64,000 nt of DNA, taken from assembly GCF_014297465.1 (NCBI RefSeq), contig NZ_JACORT010000007.1, positions 186,001 to 250,000 of the forward strand, read 5' to 3'. The translations under genes were made by a program, and so were the position numbers. Position 1 is the first letter of the stretch, and each line of letters begins with the position of its first letter. Source of the DNA: Ramlibacter cellulosilyticus (GTDB lineage Bacteria > Pseudomonadota > Gammaproteobacteria > Burkholderiales > Burkholderiaceae_C). Of this stretch, positions 45,356 to 55,172 are shown piece after piece. The notes beneath the pieces are model-generated. The model saw only the letters and a list, made by a program, of their open reading frames with translations. It had not been told where the DNA came from and made no database searches.

Positions 45356-46450
45356 TCAAAGCGCATGCGTCCGATCCCCATACCGGAACCCGATCGCGTT
45401 CCAGAAGGCCCCGCGCTGGAAGCCGATCACCTTGAACAGCTCCCCCATCTCGTGCTCCGCCACGAGACGCTGCGCCGCCGCCTGCTGCGGGACGGACAGC
45501 GACGCCATGCGTTCGACGATGCCGCAGTTCACCAGGAAGCGCCCTTGCGAGGCATAGCCCAGCGTGGGCAGCCCAGCCTCCTGCGCGGCCACGGCGATGC
45601 CGGTGAAATCGACGTGGCTGGTGATGTCCTTCTCGCCCGGCGAATCCAGCGGGTCCGGGTCGGCCATGTGCCCGCGGTGGCACATCAGCGTGCCCATGTG
45701 CCGCTGCGCGTGGTAGTACTCCGCCTCGGGAAAACCGTAGTCGATGAAGAAGGCCGCGCCCGCGTCGAGGCGCTCCGCGAGCGTGCGCAGGAAGGCCTGC
45801 GCCTGGTGGTGCAGTTCGGTGAGGTAGTCGTGGGTGCCGGGCGGCTCGTGCGGCGGCCGCAGGTGCGTGAGCACGTCGGACCAGGCCAGCTTGCCGTCCT
45901 GCACCGTCACGCCGCGTTCGTGCCACAGCAGGTTCTTGCGCACGACCAGCTTCACCGGCATGGCGTCGAGCACCTCGTTGCCGACCACCACGCCGCGGAT
46001 CTTCTCCGGCAGCTCGCTCACCCACTCCACCTGGTCGGCGAAGGGCGCGAGCGCCTGCTGCTGCCGCTCACGCAGCGCGGCCGAGAGTTCCACGATCGTG
46101 TAGCGGCGCACCCGCGGGTGCAGCACCTGCAGCAGTTCGCGGGCCAGCGCGCCGGAGCCGGCGCCGAACTCCCAGATCTCGCTGGTGTCCGTCTTCTGCA
46201 GCGCCTCGTCGACCTGCACCGCGAGGCACTGGCCGAAGAGGGGGCTCATCTCGGGCGCGGTGGCGAAGTCGCTGCCGGAGCCCGGCATGGTGCCGAACTT
46301 GCGCGAGGTGTTCGCGTAATAGCCGAGCCCGGGCGCGTACAGCGCGAGGGCCATGTAGCGGTCGAACGGCAGCCACCCGCCGCTGCGCGCGACCTGGCCG
46401 GCGATCAGCCGGTGCAGTGCGCTGGTTACACTGTTCGCATGGGATTCCAC
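45356..46450 (-). CDS. MidA/NDUFAF7-type class I SAM methyltransferase
   Basis: A 364-residue protein. GGWLPFDRYMALALYAPGLGYY is the family opening; DFATAPEMSPLFGQCLA follows, then the SAM motif IWEFGAGSGALARELL, and VVGNEVLDAMPV downstream. The mitochondrial relative methylates an Arg of complex I subunit NDUFS2; bacterial targets are not established. The start is a GTG at 46450, only 17 bp from the divergent SDR start. Confidence 0.88.
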   Translation of the reverse strand: MESHANSVTSALHRLIAGQVARSGGWLPFDRYMALALYAPGLGYYANTSRKFGTMPGSGSDFATAPEMSPLFGQCLAVQVDEALQKTDTSEIWEFGAGSGALARELLQVLHPRVRRYTIVELSAALRERQQQALAPFADQVEWVSELPEKIRGVVVGNEVLDAMPVKLVVRKNLLWHERGVTVQDGKLAWSDVLTHLRPPHEPPGTHDYLTELHHQAQAFLRTLAERLDAGAAFFIDYGFPEAEYYHAQRHMGTLMCHRGHMADPDPLDSPGEKDITSHVDFTGIAVAAQEAGLPTLGYASQGRFLVNCGIVERMASLSVPQQAAAQRLVAEHEMGELFKVIGFQRGAFWNAIGFRYGDRTHAL

Positions 46451-46467
46451 CGGGCGATTGTCCGCGA

Positions 46468-47232
46468 ATGAAGGGCGCCGCAGGCCGCACCGTGCTCGTC
46501 ACCGGCGCCGCGCGTCGGCTCGGCCGCGCGATCGCGCTCGACCTGGCCGCGGCCGGCTGGCAGGTCGCGGTGCATTACCGCGGTTCGGAAGACGAGGCCC
46601 GGCAGACCGCGGGCGAGTGCAACGTCCATGCACCGTCCGATGTCTTCCACGCCGAGCTGGCCGACGAAGCCGAGGTGCGCTCGCTCGTGCCCGCCGTCGT
46701 GCAGCGCTTCGGCCGGATCGACGCCGTCGTCAACAACGCTTCCCGCTTCGAGCACGACGATGCGCGCAGCTTCACCGCCGCGGGGCTCGCCGCGCATGTC
46801 GCCTCCAACACGGCCGCGCCCGTCCTGCTGGCGCAGGCCCTGGCCGCGCACCTGGAGCAGCGCGATGCGACCGGCGCCGTCGTGAACCTGCTGGACCAGA
46901 AGCTGTGGAACCCGAATCCGGACTTCCTGAGCTACACCCTGTCGAAGGCGGCGCTGGAAGCCGCGACGACGCTGCTCGCGCAAGGCCTGGCGCCGCGCGT
47001 GCGCGTGGTCGGCGTCGCGCCCGGCCTCACGCTCACGAGCCACCTGCTGCCACAGGAGAAGTTCGAGGAGCTGCACAAGCTGTCGCCGCTGGGGCGGTCC
47101 TCCACGCCGGAAGACGTGGCGCATGCGGTGCGCTTCGCGCTGGAGAACGGGTCCGTCACCGGCACCACGCTGCTGGTGGATGGCGGACAGCACCTGATGA
47201 AGTTCGACCGCGACTTTTCGATGATGTCATGA
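46468..47232 (+). CDS. SDR oxidoreductase, FolM/pteridine-reductase-like
   Basis: A 254-residue SDR. The cofactor site TGAARRLGRAIALDLA is the pteridine-reductase-like form (two Arg in the loop, NADPH preference), with NNASRFE and YTLSKAAL as Tyr-Lys. It overlaps folB by 4 bp (ATGA), so a role as dihydromonapterin or dihydrofolate reductase beside a folate gene is well supported by context. It ends at a DGGQHLMKFDRDF sequence typical of the group. Confidence 0.85.
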   Translation: MKGAAGRTVLVTGAARRLGRAIALDLAAAGWQVAVHYRGSEDEARQTAGECNVHAPSDVFHAELADEAEVRSLVPAVVQRFGRIDAVVNNASRFEHDDARSFTAAGLAAHVASNTAAPVLLAQALAAHLEQRDATGAVVNLLDQKLWNPNPDFLSYTLSKAALEAATTLLAQGLAPRVRVVGVAPGLTLTSHLLPQEKFEELHKLSPLGRSSTPEDVAHAVRFALENGSVTGTTLLVDGGQHLMKFDRDFSMMS

Positions 47233-47597
47233 GCAAGGCCGGCACCCAGATCCTCACCCTCGAAGGCCTGCGCTTCGACGCGAACCTCGGCATCCTCGAC
47301 CACGAGAAGACCGCGCCGCAGCCGATCCGCGTCGACGCGGAGCTGAACCTGGGCACGCAGCCGCTGCTCCCGAGCGACGACGACATCACGCACGTGCTCG
47401 ACTACCGCAAGGTGCGCCGCATCATCATCGAGGAGTGCACGGCCACGCACGTGAACCTGCTCGAGACGCTGATCGGCAAGCTCGCGCATCGCCTGATGCA
47501 GCTGCCCGGCGTGCTGGGCGTGCGCGTGCGCATCGCGAAGCTGGAGATCTTCGACGACTGCGAAGTGGCGATCCGGGTCGAGACCGGGCTCTGGTGA
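47229..47597 (+). CDS. folB: Dihydroneopterin aldolase
   Basis: A 122-residue FolB. LEGLRFDANLGILDHEK opens the fold; DYRKVRRIIIEECTATHVNLLETL holds the Glu of the active site, and ends LGVRVRIAKLEIF. It converts dihydroneopterin to 6-hydroxymethyl-dihydropterin and glycolaldehyde in folate synthesis. Coupled to the preceding SDR by a 4-bp overlap. Confidence 0.93.
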   Translation: MSKAGTQILTLEGLRFDANLGILDHEKTAPQPIRVDAELNLGTQPLLPSDDDITHVLDYRKVRRIIIEECTATHVNLLETLIGKLAHRLMQLPGVLGVRVRIAKLEIFDDCEVAIRVETGLW

Positions 47598-47660
47598 TCT
47601 TCAGACCTGCGTGCAGTTCATGATCGTGCGACAGGCTCTCGCCAGGGGAGACGAACGCAT

Positions 47661-48263
47661 TCACGACGACTCCTTCGGCAACAGCTGGCTGCTGTTCGAC
47701 ATGGACATGCGGCGGAACAATGCGCCGATCCAGGCCACTCCGAAGAGCACCGCCAGGACCACCAGGGAGAGCCCGAGGCGCGTCTGGTCGCCCAGCAGGT
47801 AGGCGTTGCACAGGCGCACCGGCGAATCCTGGTACAGCTGGCCGACGGCCGCCGTCATGGGCAGCACGTTCCCCAGGAAGAAGCCTTGCACGAGATGTCC
47901 CGCCCGGTGCCACGACAGCTGCAGTGCCGAGCCGCAGCCAACAAGCAGGACGAACTTCGCGAATTCCACGCGGGAATCCACCAGCGCGAGGTCCAGCACG
48001 CGGGGAACCATCGAGATCGCCAGGACCAGCGCGACTGCCAGCAGTCCCGGAATGCCGTGGTTGTTCCAGCGATCCGCCTGATGCCGGCATCGGGCGGGAA
48101 GTGCGCGCGCGAGCAGCCAACCGGCCAGGACCAATAGCGGAAACTGGAGCAGCATCTGCACGCTCATCGCCTGCTCCAGGGTCCGGCGCGCCACCGGCAG
48201 TGCCAGCAGCAACACGCCAACGCTCGCGGCGACCGCTCCCAGGCGTGGGGACGGCGTGTTCAT
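47661..48263 (-). CDS. Multi-pass membrane protein of the oxidase cluster
   Basis: A 200-residue protein with about five hydrophobic segments (for example AVAASVGVLLLALPVA, MLLQFPLLVLAGWLLA, GLLAVALVLAISMV and LGLSLVVLAVLFGVAWIG), and a conserved-looking LSWHRAGHLVQGF. I do not recognise the family. It overlaps the SCO1 gene by 4 bp and is last in the truncated-globin/CcoN/CcoO operon, so a role in oxidase assembly or copper handling is possible. Confidence 0.75.
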   Translation of the reverse strand: MNTPSPRLGAVAASVGVLLLALPVARRTLEQAMSVQMLLQFPLLVLAGWLLARALPARCRHQADRWNNHGIPGLLAVALVLAISMVPRVLDLALVDSRVEFAKFVLLVGCGSALQLSWHRAGHLVQGFFLGNVLPMTAAVGQLYQDSPVRLCNAYLLGDQTRLGLSLVVLAVLFGVAWIGALFRRMSMSNSSQLLPKESS

Positions 48264-48895
48264 CTTCCGCCTTCGGCCAGGTCCACGGCGTAGTCAAGCG
48301 CCATCTGCTGCTGCGCGATGTCGAACACGCGCATGAGGCGTCCGTCCGGAGCCACGACCAGCAGGGCGGCGTTGTGCTCGAAGTCCCCCTGCCCGAACGG
48401 AACCACCACGACCCGGAATGCGTCCAGCAGCCGTCGCGTGTCGGCCGTGCCGGGCACCCGTGCGAAGCGCCATGTGCGCGGATCGGCGCCCATGCGGGAC
48501 GCGTACGCCGCCAGGACGTCCGGCGTGTCCCGTTCGGGGTCGAAGCTGATCGACAGCAACTTCACCCGGTCCGCGGCGCTTCCCGCGGGCGCCTGCTGCA
48601 GCGTCGCCTGCATCTGCTGGAACACCGTGCCGAGCGACAGGCAGAGCGTCTCGCAATGCGTGTAGACGAAGTCCACGATCGTGACGTCGCGCCCGTTCGC
48701 CAGCACTTCCTGCAATCCGTCGTGCGGGACTCCCGTCCCTTGCAGCGACACGGGGGGCGCTGGCACCGGCACGCGAGCCACCTCGAGCCGGCGCGCGCCT
48801 TCCGCAGTCCAGGCCTGGAAGTCGTGCGTGACCCAGGCTGCGGCTGCATAGGCAGCATAGAGCAAGGCGGTGCAGGACAGCAGCGTGCGCAACAT
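48260..48895 (-). CDS. SCO1/SenC copper chaperone
   Basis: A 211-residue, membrane-anchored thioredoxin-fold protein. One N-terminal helix, then VDFVYTHCETLCLSL containing the Cu-binding CxxxC; the histidine ligand candidate is in GDFEHNAALLV. It delivers Cu to terminal oxidases (Cu-A or Cu-B sites). It follows the Rrf2 gene with the stop and start overlapping by 1 bp. Confidence 0.92.
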   Translation of the reverse strand: MLRTLLSCTALLYAAYAAAAWVTHDFQAWTAEGARRLEVARVPVPAPPVSLQGTGVPHDGLQEVLANGRDVTIVDFVYTHCETLCLSLGTVFQQMQATLQQAPAGSAADRVKLLSISFDPERDTPDVLAAYASRMGADPRTWRFARVPGTADTRRLLDAFRVVVVPFGQGDFEHNAALLVVAPDGRLMRVFDIAQQQMALDYAVDLAEGGR

Positions 48896-49356
48896 CAGCG
48901 CGCCAGTGTCTTGCTGCGTGCCTGGAAGCGCAGCGGCTTGGGGCGACCGGCAATCGCCCTTGCGGGCAGCACGTCGGCCAGGGTGATGCCGTCCAGATGG
49001 TCCATGAAGCTGCGCAAGGCGCCGTCCATCGCACCGGTCAGCGCGCAGCTGCCGTGCAGCATGCAGCTGTGGCCCGTGGCGAAGCATTCGACGATGAAGA
49101 AGTCGGGCTCCATGGTGCGCACGACTTCGCCGATCCGGATCTCCGTGGCGGGCCGCGCGAGCCGCATGCCGCCGCCCTTGCCACGGGTGGTTTCCAGCCA
49201 GCCGTCCAGGGCCAGCTGGTGCGTGATCTTCATCAGGTGCGCCTCGGAGATGTCATAGGCCGCCGCCACTTCGGCGATGGTGCACAGCCGGTCCGGATGC
49301 TGCGCGACGTACATCAACAGCCGGATGGCGTAATCGGTCATGCGTGCGAGCCGCAT
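48895..49356 (-). CDS. nsrR: Rrf2-family regulator, NsrR-like
   Basis: A 153-residue Rrf2 protein. The wing opening MRLARMTDYAIRLLMYVA matches NsrR better than IscR. Three cysteines (Cys91, Cys98, Cys104, in ECFATGHSCMLHGSC) are positioned to hold a Fe-S cluster with NsrR-like spacing (E. coli NsrR: 91, 96, 102). NsrR binds NO at its cluster and then releases DNA, derepressing NO-defence genes. It lies inside the oxidase operon and two NsrR-type inverted repeats precede that operon, so autogenous control is likely. The 17-bp gap to the cytochrome gene holds the ribosome site. Confidence 0.8.
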   Translation of the reverse strand: MRLARMTDYAIRLLMYVAQHPDRLCTIAEVAAAYDISEAHLMKITHQLALDGWLETTRGKGGGMRLARPATEIRIGEVVRTMEPDFFIVECFATGHSCMLHGSCALTGAMDGALRSFMDHLDGITLADVLPARAIAGRPKPLRFQARSKTLAR

Positions 49357-49372
49357 CTGGAAGTCCTCGTGC

Positions 49373-49975
49373 TCAGGGGGAACGGGCGGACAGCGCCTCG
49401 AGCTCGGCGCCCCCGTCGAATGGCTTGCTGCGCGGATTCTGCTTGCGTTCGGCCGCGAACAGCTGCGCGTCGAGGGGTGCCGCCTTGTTGGACCAGCTTG
49501 TGCGCACGTAGCTCGCCACTGCCGCCAGTTCCGCGTCCCCAAGCTGGGAAAACGACGGCATCGCGCCCTTGTACGCCACGCCCCTCACGGAGATGTCTCC
49601 CGCGACGCCGTGCAGCAGGATGTTGGCCAGCACGCGCGGGTTGCCGGTCGCCCACTCGGAGCCATCCAGGGGCGGAAACACGCCCGCCACGCCAGTGCCG
49701 CCCGCCTGGTGGCAGGCTACGCAGTTCGCGGTGTAGACCCGCTTGCCGTCGACCGCGCCGACGGTGGCGGGAGCCGGCCGCAGGTCGGCCACCGTGCGCT
49801 GGTCGCCCAGGCCGGGCACACCGAAGGGCTCCGACAGCAGGATATAGCCCGCTCCGGCCAGCACCATGGCGACGGTGATGCCGGCCACCAGCAGGGGGAT
49901 GGGCTGGCTGCGCTCGGTGGGATCCGCCTGCTCGCGGATCTGGGCGGGCGTCGGGGCGGGGGCATGGCTCGGCAT
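49373..49975 (-). CDS. Membrane-anchored mono-haem cytochrome c
   Basis: A 200-residue protein: cytoplasmic N-terminal 27 residues, one membrane helix (LLVAGITVAMVLAGAGYIL), and a periplasmic cytochrome c domain with haem motif CVACH (Cys85, Cys88, His89) and axial Met in KGAMPSF. It occupies the place of the diheme CcoP in a cbb3 operon but has one haem only. It may be the electron-entry subunit. Lies 16 bp after ccoO. Confidence 0.88.
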   Translation of the reverse strand: MPSHAPAPTPAQIREQADPTERSQPIPLLVAGITVAMVLAGAGYILLSEPFGVPGLGDQRTVADLRPAPATVGAVDGKRVYTANCVACHQAGGTGVAGVFPPLDGSEWATGNPRVLANILLHGVAGDISVRGVAYKGAMPSFSQLGDAELAAVASYVRTSWSNKAAPLDAQLFAAERKQNPRSKPFDGGAELEALSARSP

Positions 49976-49991
49976 GGGCCTTCCTTCTCGA

Positions 49992-50594
49992 TCAGGGTTT
50001 CGCGGGTGCGGGCAGCACCGGATAGGTTCGGTCCAGGGCCTGCAGGTACTTGACGAGATCCAGCGCCTCCGGCGTGGGCACCACCACCCGACCGACCGCG
50101 GGGCCGTAGCCGGGGGGCAGCTTCAACGGCTGCTCGCCTTCGCGCTGCGCCTCGGCTTCGTCCTTCACGGAGAACAGGAACGGGTACGAGGGCATGATCG
50201 ACTCCTTCACGTACGCGCGCGGCTGGTACAGGTGGCCGAGGTGCCAGTCCTTGCTGGGTTGCCGGGCGCCGATGTTCAGCAGGTCGGGGCCGGTGCGCAT
50301 GCTGCCCAGGAGGTGCGGCTTGTCGTGGACGTAGTCGCCGGGAACGGAGGCCCGGCCCCAGCCACGTTCGAGGTCCGGACCGAGGCTGCGGTCGCGCGGC
50401 TGCTGGCTGTGGCAGTAGACGCAGCCATTAGCAATGTAGACCTGCCGGCCGCGCAGCTGCGCATCGGTATAGGGCTGCAGCCTGGCGGGCGCCGGAACGT
50501 CGCGGACCTGCAGGTACGGCATCACGACCAGGGCGGCCGTCGCGACGCCCAGCGCCACCATCGCCCCCGATGCCAGCTTGATTTCATTTTCCAT
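49992..50594 (-). CDS. ccoO: cbb3-type oxidase subunit II (CcoO)
   Basis: A 200-residue mono-haem subunit. One N-terminal membrane helix (GAMVALGVATAALVVMPYL) is followed by YTDAQLRGRQVYIANGCVYCHSQ, with Cys58, Cys61 and His62 as the haem site, and GPDLLNIGAR and ESIMPSYPFL with the axial Met. These are standard CcoO features. Its start overlaps the ccoN stop by 11 bp. Confidence 0.92.
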   Translation of the reverse strand: MENEIKLASGAMVALGVATAALVVMPYLQVRDVPAPARLQPYTDAQLRGRQVYIANGCVYCHSQQPRDRSLGPDLERGWGRASVPGDYVHDKPHLLGSMRTGPDLLNIGARQPSKDWHLGHLYQPRAYVKESIMPSYPFLFSVKDEAEAQREGEQPLKLPPGYGPAVGRVVVPTPEALDLVKYLQALDRTYPVLPAPAKP

Positions 50595-52230
50595 ACGAGA
50601 GCTCCAGGTCCCTGGCGGGCGCGAACAGGGCCGCGCCGGTGCGCACCGGTCCGAACCGCAGCGCCATGGCCAGGAAGTGGCCGACGAAAACCAGGTGGCT
50701 CGCGACCATCAGGCTGCCCCCGACCGAGCGCCATTTCAGGTAGGGGAGCGTCACCGTCACCGACTCGATGAAGGCGCGCGCAGGATCCAGCATGGCCAGG
50801 CCCTGCAGCCAGCCGCCGACCGTGAGTGCCACGAAGTAGATCGAGATGCCGGCGGCCGCCAGCCAGAAATGCAGCGTGATGAGCCGCGGATAGGGCCACT
50901 CCCAGTTCAGCACGCGCGGCAGCATGAAGTAGATGGCGCCGAACAGCACCATGCTGACGAAGCCGTAGGCGCCGAGGTGCGCGTGGCCGACCGTGTAGTG
51001 GGTGAAGTGGGTGACGGCGTTGACGCTGCGCAGTGCCTCCATCGAGCCCTGCAGCGAGGATGCCAGGTAGACCAGGCCGCCGAACATCATGAAACGCAGG
51101 GTCGGCGACCAGCGTGCCAGGTGCATGCGCCCCTGCAGGGTGCCGCCCATGTTGATGGTGAAAGCGATCACGGGAATGACCATCATCAGGCTCTGCACGA
51201 TGGAGAGCGTGACGAGCCAGCCGGGAACGGGGCCGCCGATCAGGTGGTGTCCGCCGACCTGGCCATAGAAGAAGGCCAGGGTCCAGAAGCCCAGGATCGA
51301 GAGGTTGTACGAGCGCACCGGCCGCCCGATGATCTTGGGCAGGAAGTAGTAGATCGCGCCCACGCTCACCGGCGTGAACCACAGGCCCAGCACGTTGTGG
51401 CCGTACCACCAGTTGGTGGTGGCCTGCTGCACGCCGGTGTGCACGCCGGGCATCTTGGCGACGACGAACAGCAGCGTGACCCACAGCAGCCCCGCCACGC
51501 AATACCAGACGCTCACGTAGAGGTGCTCGGCGCGGCGGTTCACCAGGGTGAACAGCACCGGCAGGATGATCATGGCGAGGCCGGCGGCCATGAAGAGGCC
51601 GATCTGCCACGGGATCTCCAGGTACTCCATGCCGTCGCTCCAGCCGGCCGAAATGGCGCCGATGCCTGCGGCAATGCCCGTGTTCACCAGCGCGCCTCCC
51701 AGGAGGGTCCACGCGGCGCCGCGCAGTTCGGTGCGCAGCAGCCGCGGCAGCAGCCAGAGGATCAGGCCCAGGGCGGCGTTGGTGATCCACCCGTACAGCA
51801 CCGCCGTCAGGTGCACCGTGCGGATCCGCCCGAAGGTGAGCCAGCCCTGCTCCACCAGCCAGTCGGGCGCGTGCAGCTTGATCGAGGAGGTCAGGCCGGC
51901 CACCGACCCGAGCAGCAGCCAGAAGCAGGCGAAGGCCACGAACATGAAGACCGGGAGCGCGCTCGAGCGGTCGGCCAGCACGCGCGCCTGCAGGTCCGAT
52001 GGGTCGGCGACAGGGCCGTCCGCGCCGGCGGCGGCGCGCTGCAGGGAACGATGGTCTTCCGCATGCAGCGCGGGGTCGTCGACGCGGCCGACTTCGCCAC
52101 GCGCGAAGATCACCGAAGCCGCGGCCGGGTTTTCGACCAGCAAGCCCTTGCGCAGCGACCAGATGAATGCGAAGAGGCCGATGATGGACAGCAGGAACGC
52201 GGCCAGCAGGCTGAGGACGGCGCTGTCCAT
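50584..52230 (-). CDS. ccoN: CcoS-CcoN fusion: cbb3-type oxidase catalytic subunit
   Basis: A 548-residue protein. Residues 1-55 look like the assembly protein CcoS: one helix then FIWSLRKGLLVENPAAASVI and a DD tail. The CcoN core begins near residue 95, with the haem b ligand His140, Cu-B ligand His278 (WWYGHN), Tyr322 at the place of the cross-linked Tyr, His328 and His329, and His416/His418 (VGHAHLG). The Glu that lies two helical turns before the haem b3 His in classical CcoN (EGPMM) is Gln394 here. No ccoP follows. The ATG at 52230 overlaps the globin stop by 1 bp. Confidence 0.88.
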   Translation of the reverse strand: MDSAVLSLLAAFLLSIIGLFAFIWSLRKGLLVENPAAASVIFARGEVGRVDDPALHAEDHRSLQRAAAGADGPVADPSDLQARVLADRSSALPVFMFVAFACFWLLLGSVAGLTSSIKLHAPDWLVEQGWLTFGRIRTVHLTAVLYGWITNAALGLILWLLPRLLRTELRGAAWTLLGGALVNTGIAAGIGAISAGWSDGMEYLEIPWQIGLFMAAGLAMIILPVLFTLVNRRAEHLYVSVWYCVAGLLWVTLLFVVAKMPGVHTGVQQATTNWWYGHNVLGLWFTPVSVGAIYYFLPKIIGRPVRSYNLSILGFWTLAFFYGQVGGHHLIGGPVPGWLVTLSIVQSLMMVIPVIAFTINMGGTLQGRMHLARWSPTLRFMMFGGLVYLASSLQGSMEALRSVNAVTHFTHYTVGHAHLGAYGFVSMVLFGAIYFMLPRVLNWEWPYPRLITLHFWLAAAGISIYFVALTVGGWLQGLAMLDPARAFIESVTVTLPYLKWRSVGGSLMVASHLVFVGHFLAMALRFGPVRTGAALFAPARDLELSYGK

Positions 52231-52622
52231 CACGCCGCTCCCTGCTGCTCGCGCGCTTGATTCACCTGGTAGCCGTACCAGAGGCTCTCCGCGATGCGCA
52301 CGGCCAGGGCCCTGGCGCGCGAGGCCATCTCCTGGTTGCCGAGGCGGGCCGTCGTCTCCCCGAACAACGTCAGCCAGCGCTGGAACAACTCCGCGCTCAG
52401 CCCGGGCAGCGCTGCGTGCTTCGGCATCGGTGCGCCGCGAAAGCGCGCGGTGCCACGCAGTGCCGAAGACCAGAAGTCCACCATGGTGGCGAGGTGGCGG
52501 TCCCAATCCGTGATGTGCGCATCGAAGACGGGGCCGAGCACGGGATCGCGTCGCACGTCGGCATAGAAGCCGTGAACCAGTTGATGGACGTCTTCTTCCG
52601 TGCAGAGATCTGCAGTGGGCAT
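52230..52622 (-). CDS. Group III truncated haemoglobin
   Basis: A 130-residue globin (family length about 130). The N-terminal LVHGFYADVRRDPVLGPVF carries the B10 Tyr region. The proximal His is in PKHAALPGLSAELFQRWL, followed by the WYGYQVNQ end. Group III members bind O2 and NO and are linked to NO or oxidative defence. It leads the CcoN operon, downstream of an NsrR-type site at 52660, which implies NO-induced expression. Confidence 0.9.
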   Translation of the reverse strand: MPTADLCTEEDVHQLVHGFYADVRRDPVLGPVFDAHITDWDRHLATMVDFWSSALRGTARFRGAPMPKHAALPGLSAELFQRWLTLFGETTARLGNQEMASRARALAVRIAESLWYGYQVNQAREQQGAA

Positions 52623-52659
52623 GTCGGGTGTTCTCCAGAGTGCGCTTGCGCGGCATTTT

Positions 52660-52682
52660 AAGATGCATCAACGATAGATCTT
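52660..52682. promoter_or_regulatory. NsrR-type inverted repeat before the globin/CcoN operon
   Basis: AAGATGCATCA, one base, CGATAGATCTT: an 11-1-11 inverted repeat with 8 of 11 positions paired, matching the AAGATGCAT half-site of known NsrR operators. It lies about 38-60 bp upstream of the globin ATG, over the expected promoter. The Rrf2 protein encoded in this operon is the obvious binder. Confidence 0.65.
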
Positions 52683-52782
52683 CATATTTCCGGTACCGCG
52701 CAAGGGACATCGGGAGAATTGAACACAGCACCTGTACTGGCGGCATGGTCACTGTCGCCATGCAACGGTTGCGAGCCTAGAA

Positions 52783-52805
52783 TAGATTCATCTTCTATGC
52801 ATCTT
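52783..52805. promoter_or_regulatory. NsrR-type inverted repeat before the Fnr/suf operon
   Basis: TAGATTCATCT, one base, CTATGCATCTT; the right half reads AAGATGCATAG on the other strand, an excellent NsrR half-site, the left being weaker (7 of 11 positions paired). A candidate -10 TAGAAT (52778-52783) abuts it, so binding would block the promoter. The whole 303-bp region 52623-52925 holds no other gene. Confidence 0.6.
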
Positions 52806-52925
52806 TAACTTGCCGACCATGAAGCGCGCCGCCGAACTCCAGCCGCTCTCGACGACCATCAGGGGATCCGGCTCGCCGGCATTCCTCGCGCAGGCCGCGT
52901 CTGCTGCGCAGGATGGAGGCACGGC

Positions 52926-53694
52926 ATGAACCCCGCCTCCAGCCAGCCCGTGGACAAGGGCCTCGCGGCCTCGATCGCCAGTGCCTGCCAAGCCTGGCAG
53001 AGCGGGGATCCCTGCGTTCCCTGCGCGCTCGCGGCCGGCGCCGATCCATCCGGCCTGCCGCAGGTCGCGTCCAGGCGCGTGAAGCGGCGGCAGCCGCTCT
53101 ACCTCGAGGGCGACCCGTTCGTGTCCATCTACGCGGTTCGGACCGGGACGTTCAAGTCCGCGTTCTGTACCCTGGACGCGCACGAGCAGGTCACCGGCTT
53201 CCAGGTGGCGGGCGAGGTCCTGGGCCTCGATGGCCTCGGACACGGCCGCCACGCCACGTCGGCCATCGCACTGGAAGACTCGGAAGTCGTCGCCCTCCCC
53301 TACGCGGTCTCCGCGCAGGGGCGGCCGGGAGAACTGCAACGGATCCTGCCGGGGCTGCTCGGTCGCGAACTGGTGCGCAGCCAGAAGCTCGCCGTGCTGC
53401 TTTCGGCCATGGGTGCCGAACAACGGCTGGCCTCCTTTCTCCTGAACCTGTCGCGCCGGATGGAGACGCGCGGCTATTCGGCCAGCCAGTTCAACCTGCG
53501 CATGACGCGCAGCGAGATCGGCAGCTACCTGGGCCTGAAGGTCGAAACCGTCAGCCGCGCCTTCTCGGCCATGCAGCGCCGCGGCATGCTGGAGGTGAGC
53601 GGTCGCCACGTGTGGCTGCTGGATCGTCCCGCGCTCCTGCGCTTGTTCGATACGGCGGCCGCCAGGCAGCGCGCCGCACTTCCGGGGGTCCGCC

Positions 53695-53702
<8 letters not shown>
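52926..53702 (+). CDS. Fnr-family regulator lacking complete Fe-S ligands
   Basis: A 258-residue Crp/Fnr protein and paralogue of the one at 15.6 kb (shared [26 protein letters not shown]). N-terminal cysteines are only Cys21, Cys30 and Cys33, in wrong spacing, and the fourth ligand position is Val122 (DSEVVALPY). The recognition helix is [19 protein letters not shown], as in Fnr. It probably binds Fnr-type DNA without an Fe-S sensor or with a different one. It heads the suf operon, overlapping sufB by 8 bp. Confidence 0.87.
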
Positions 53703-55149
<1,447 letters not shown>

Positions 55150-55172
55150 AACGGAACACAAGGAAGCCATCG

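Noticed and set aside
46438-46440. ATG as start of the MidA gene
   Set aside because: It is out of frame with the MidA coding region; the GTG at 46450 is in frame.
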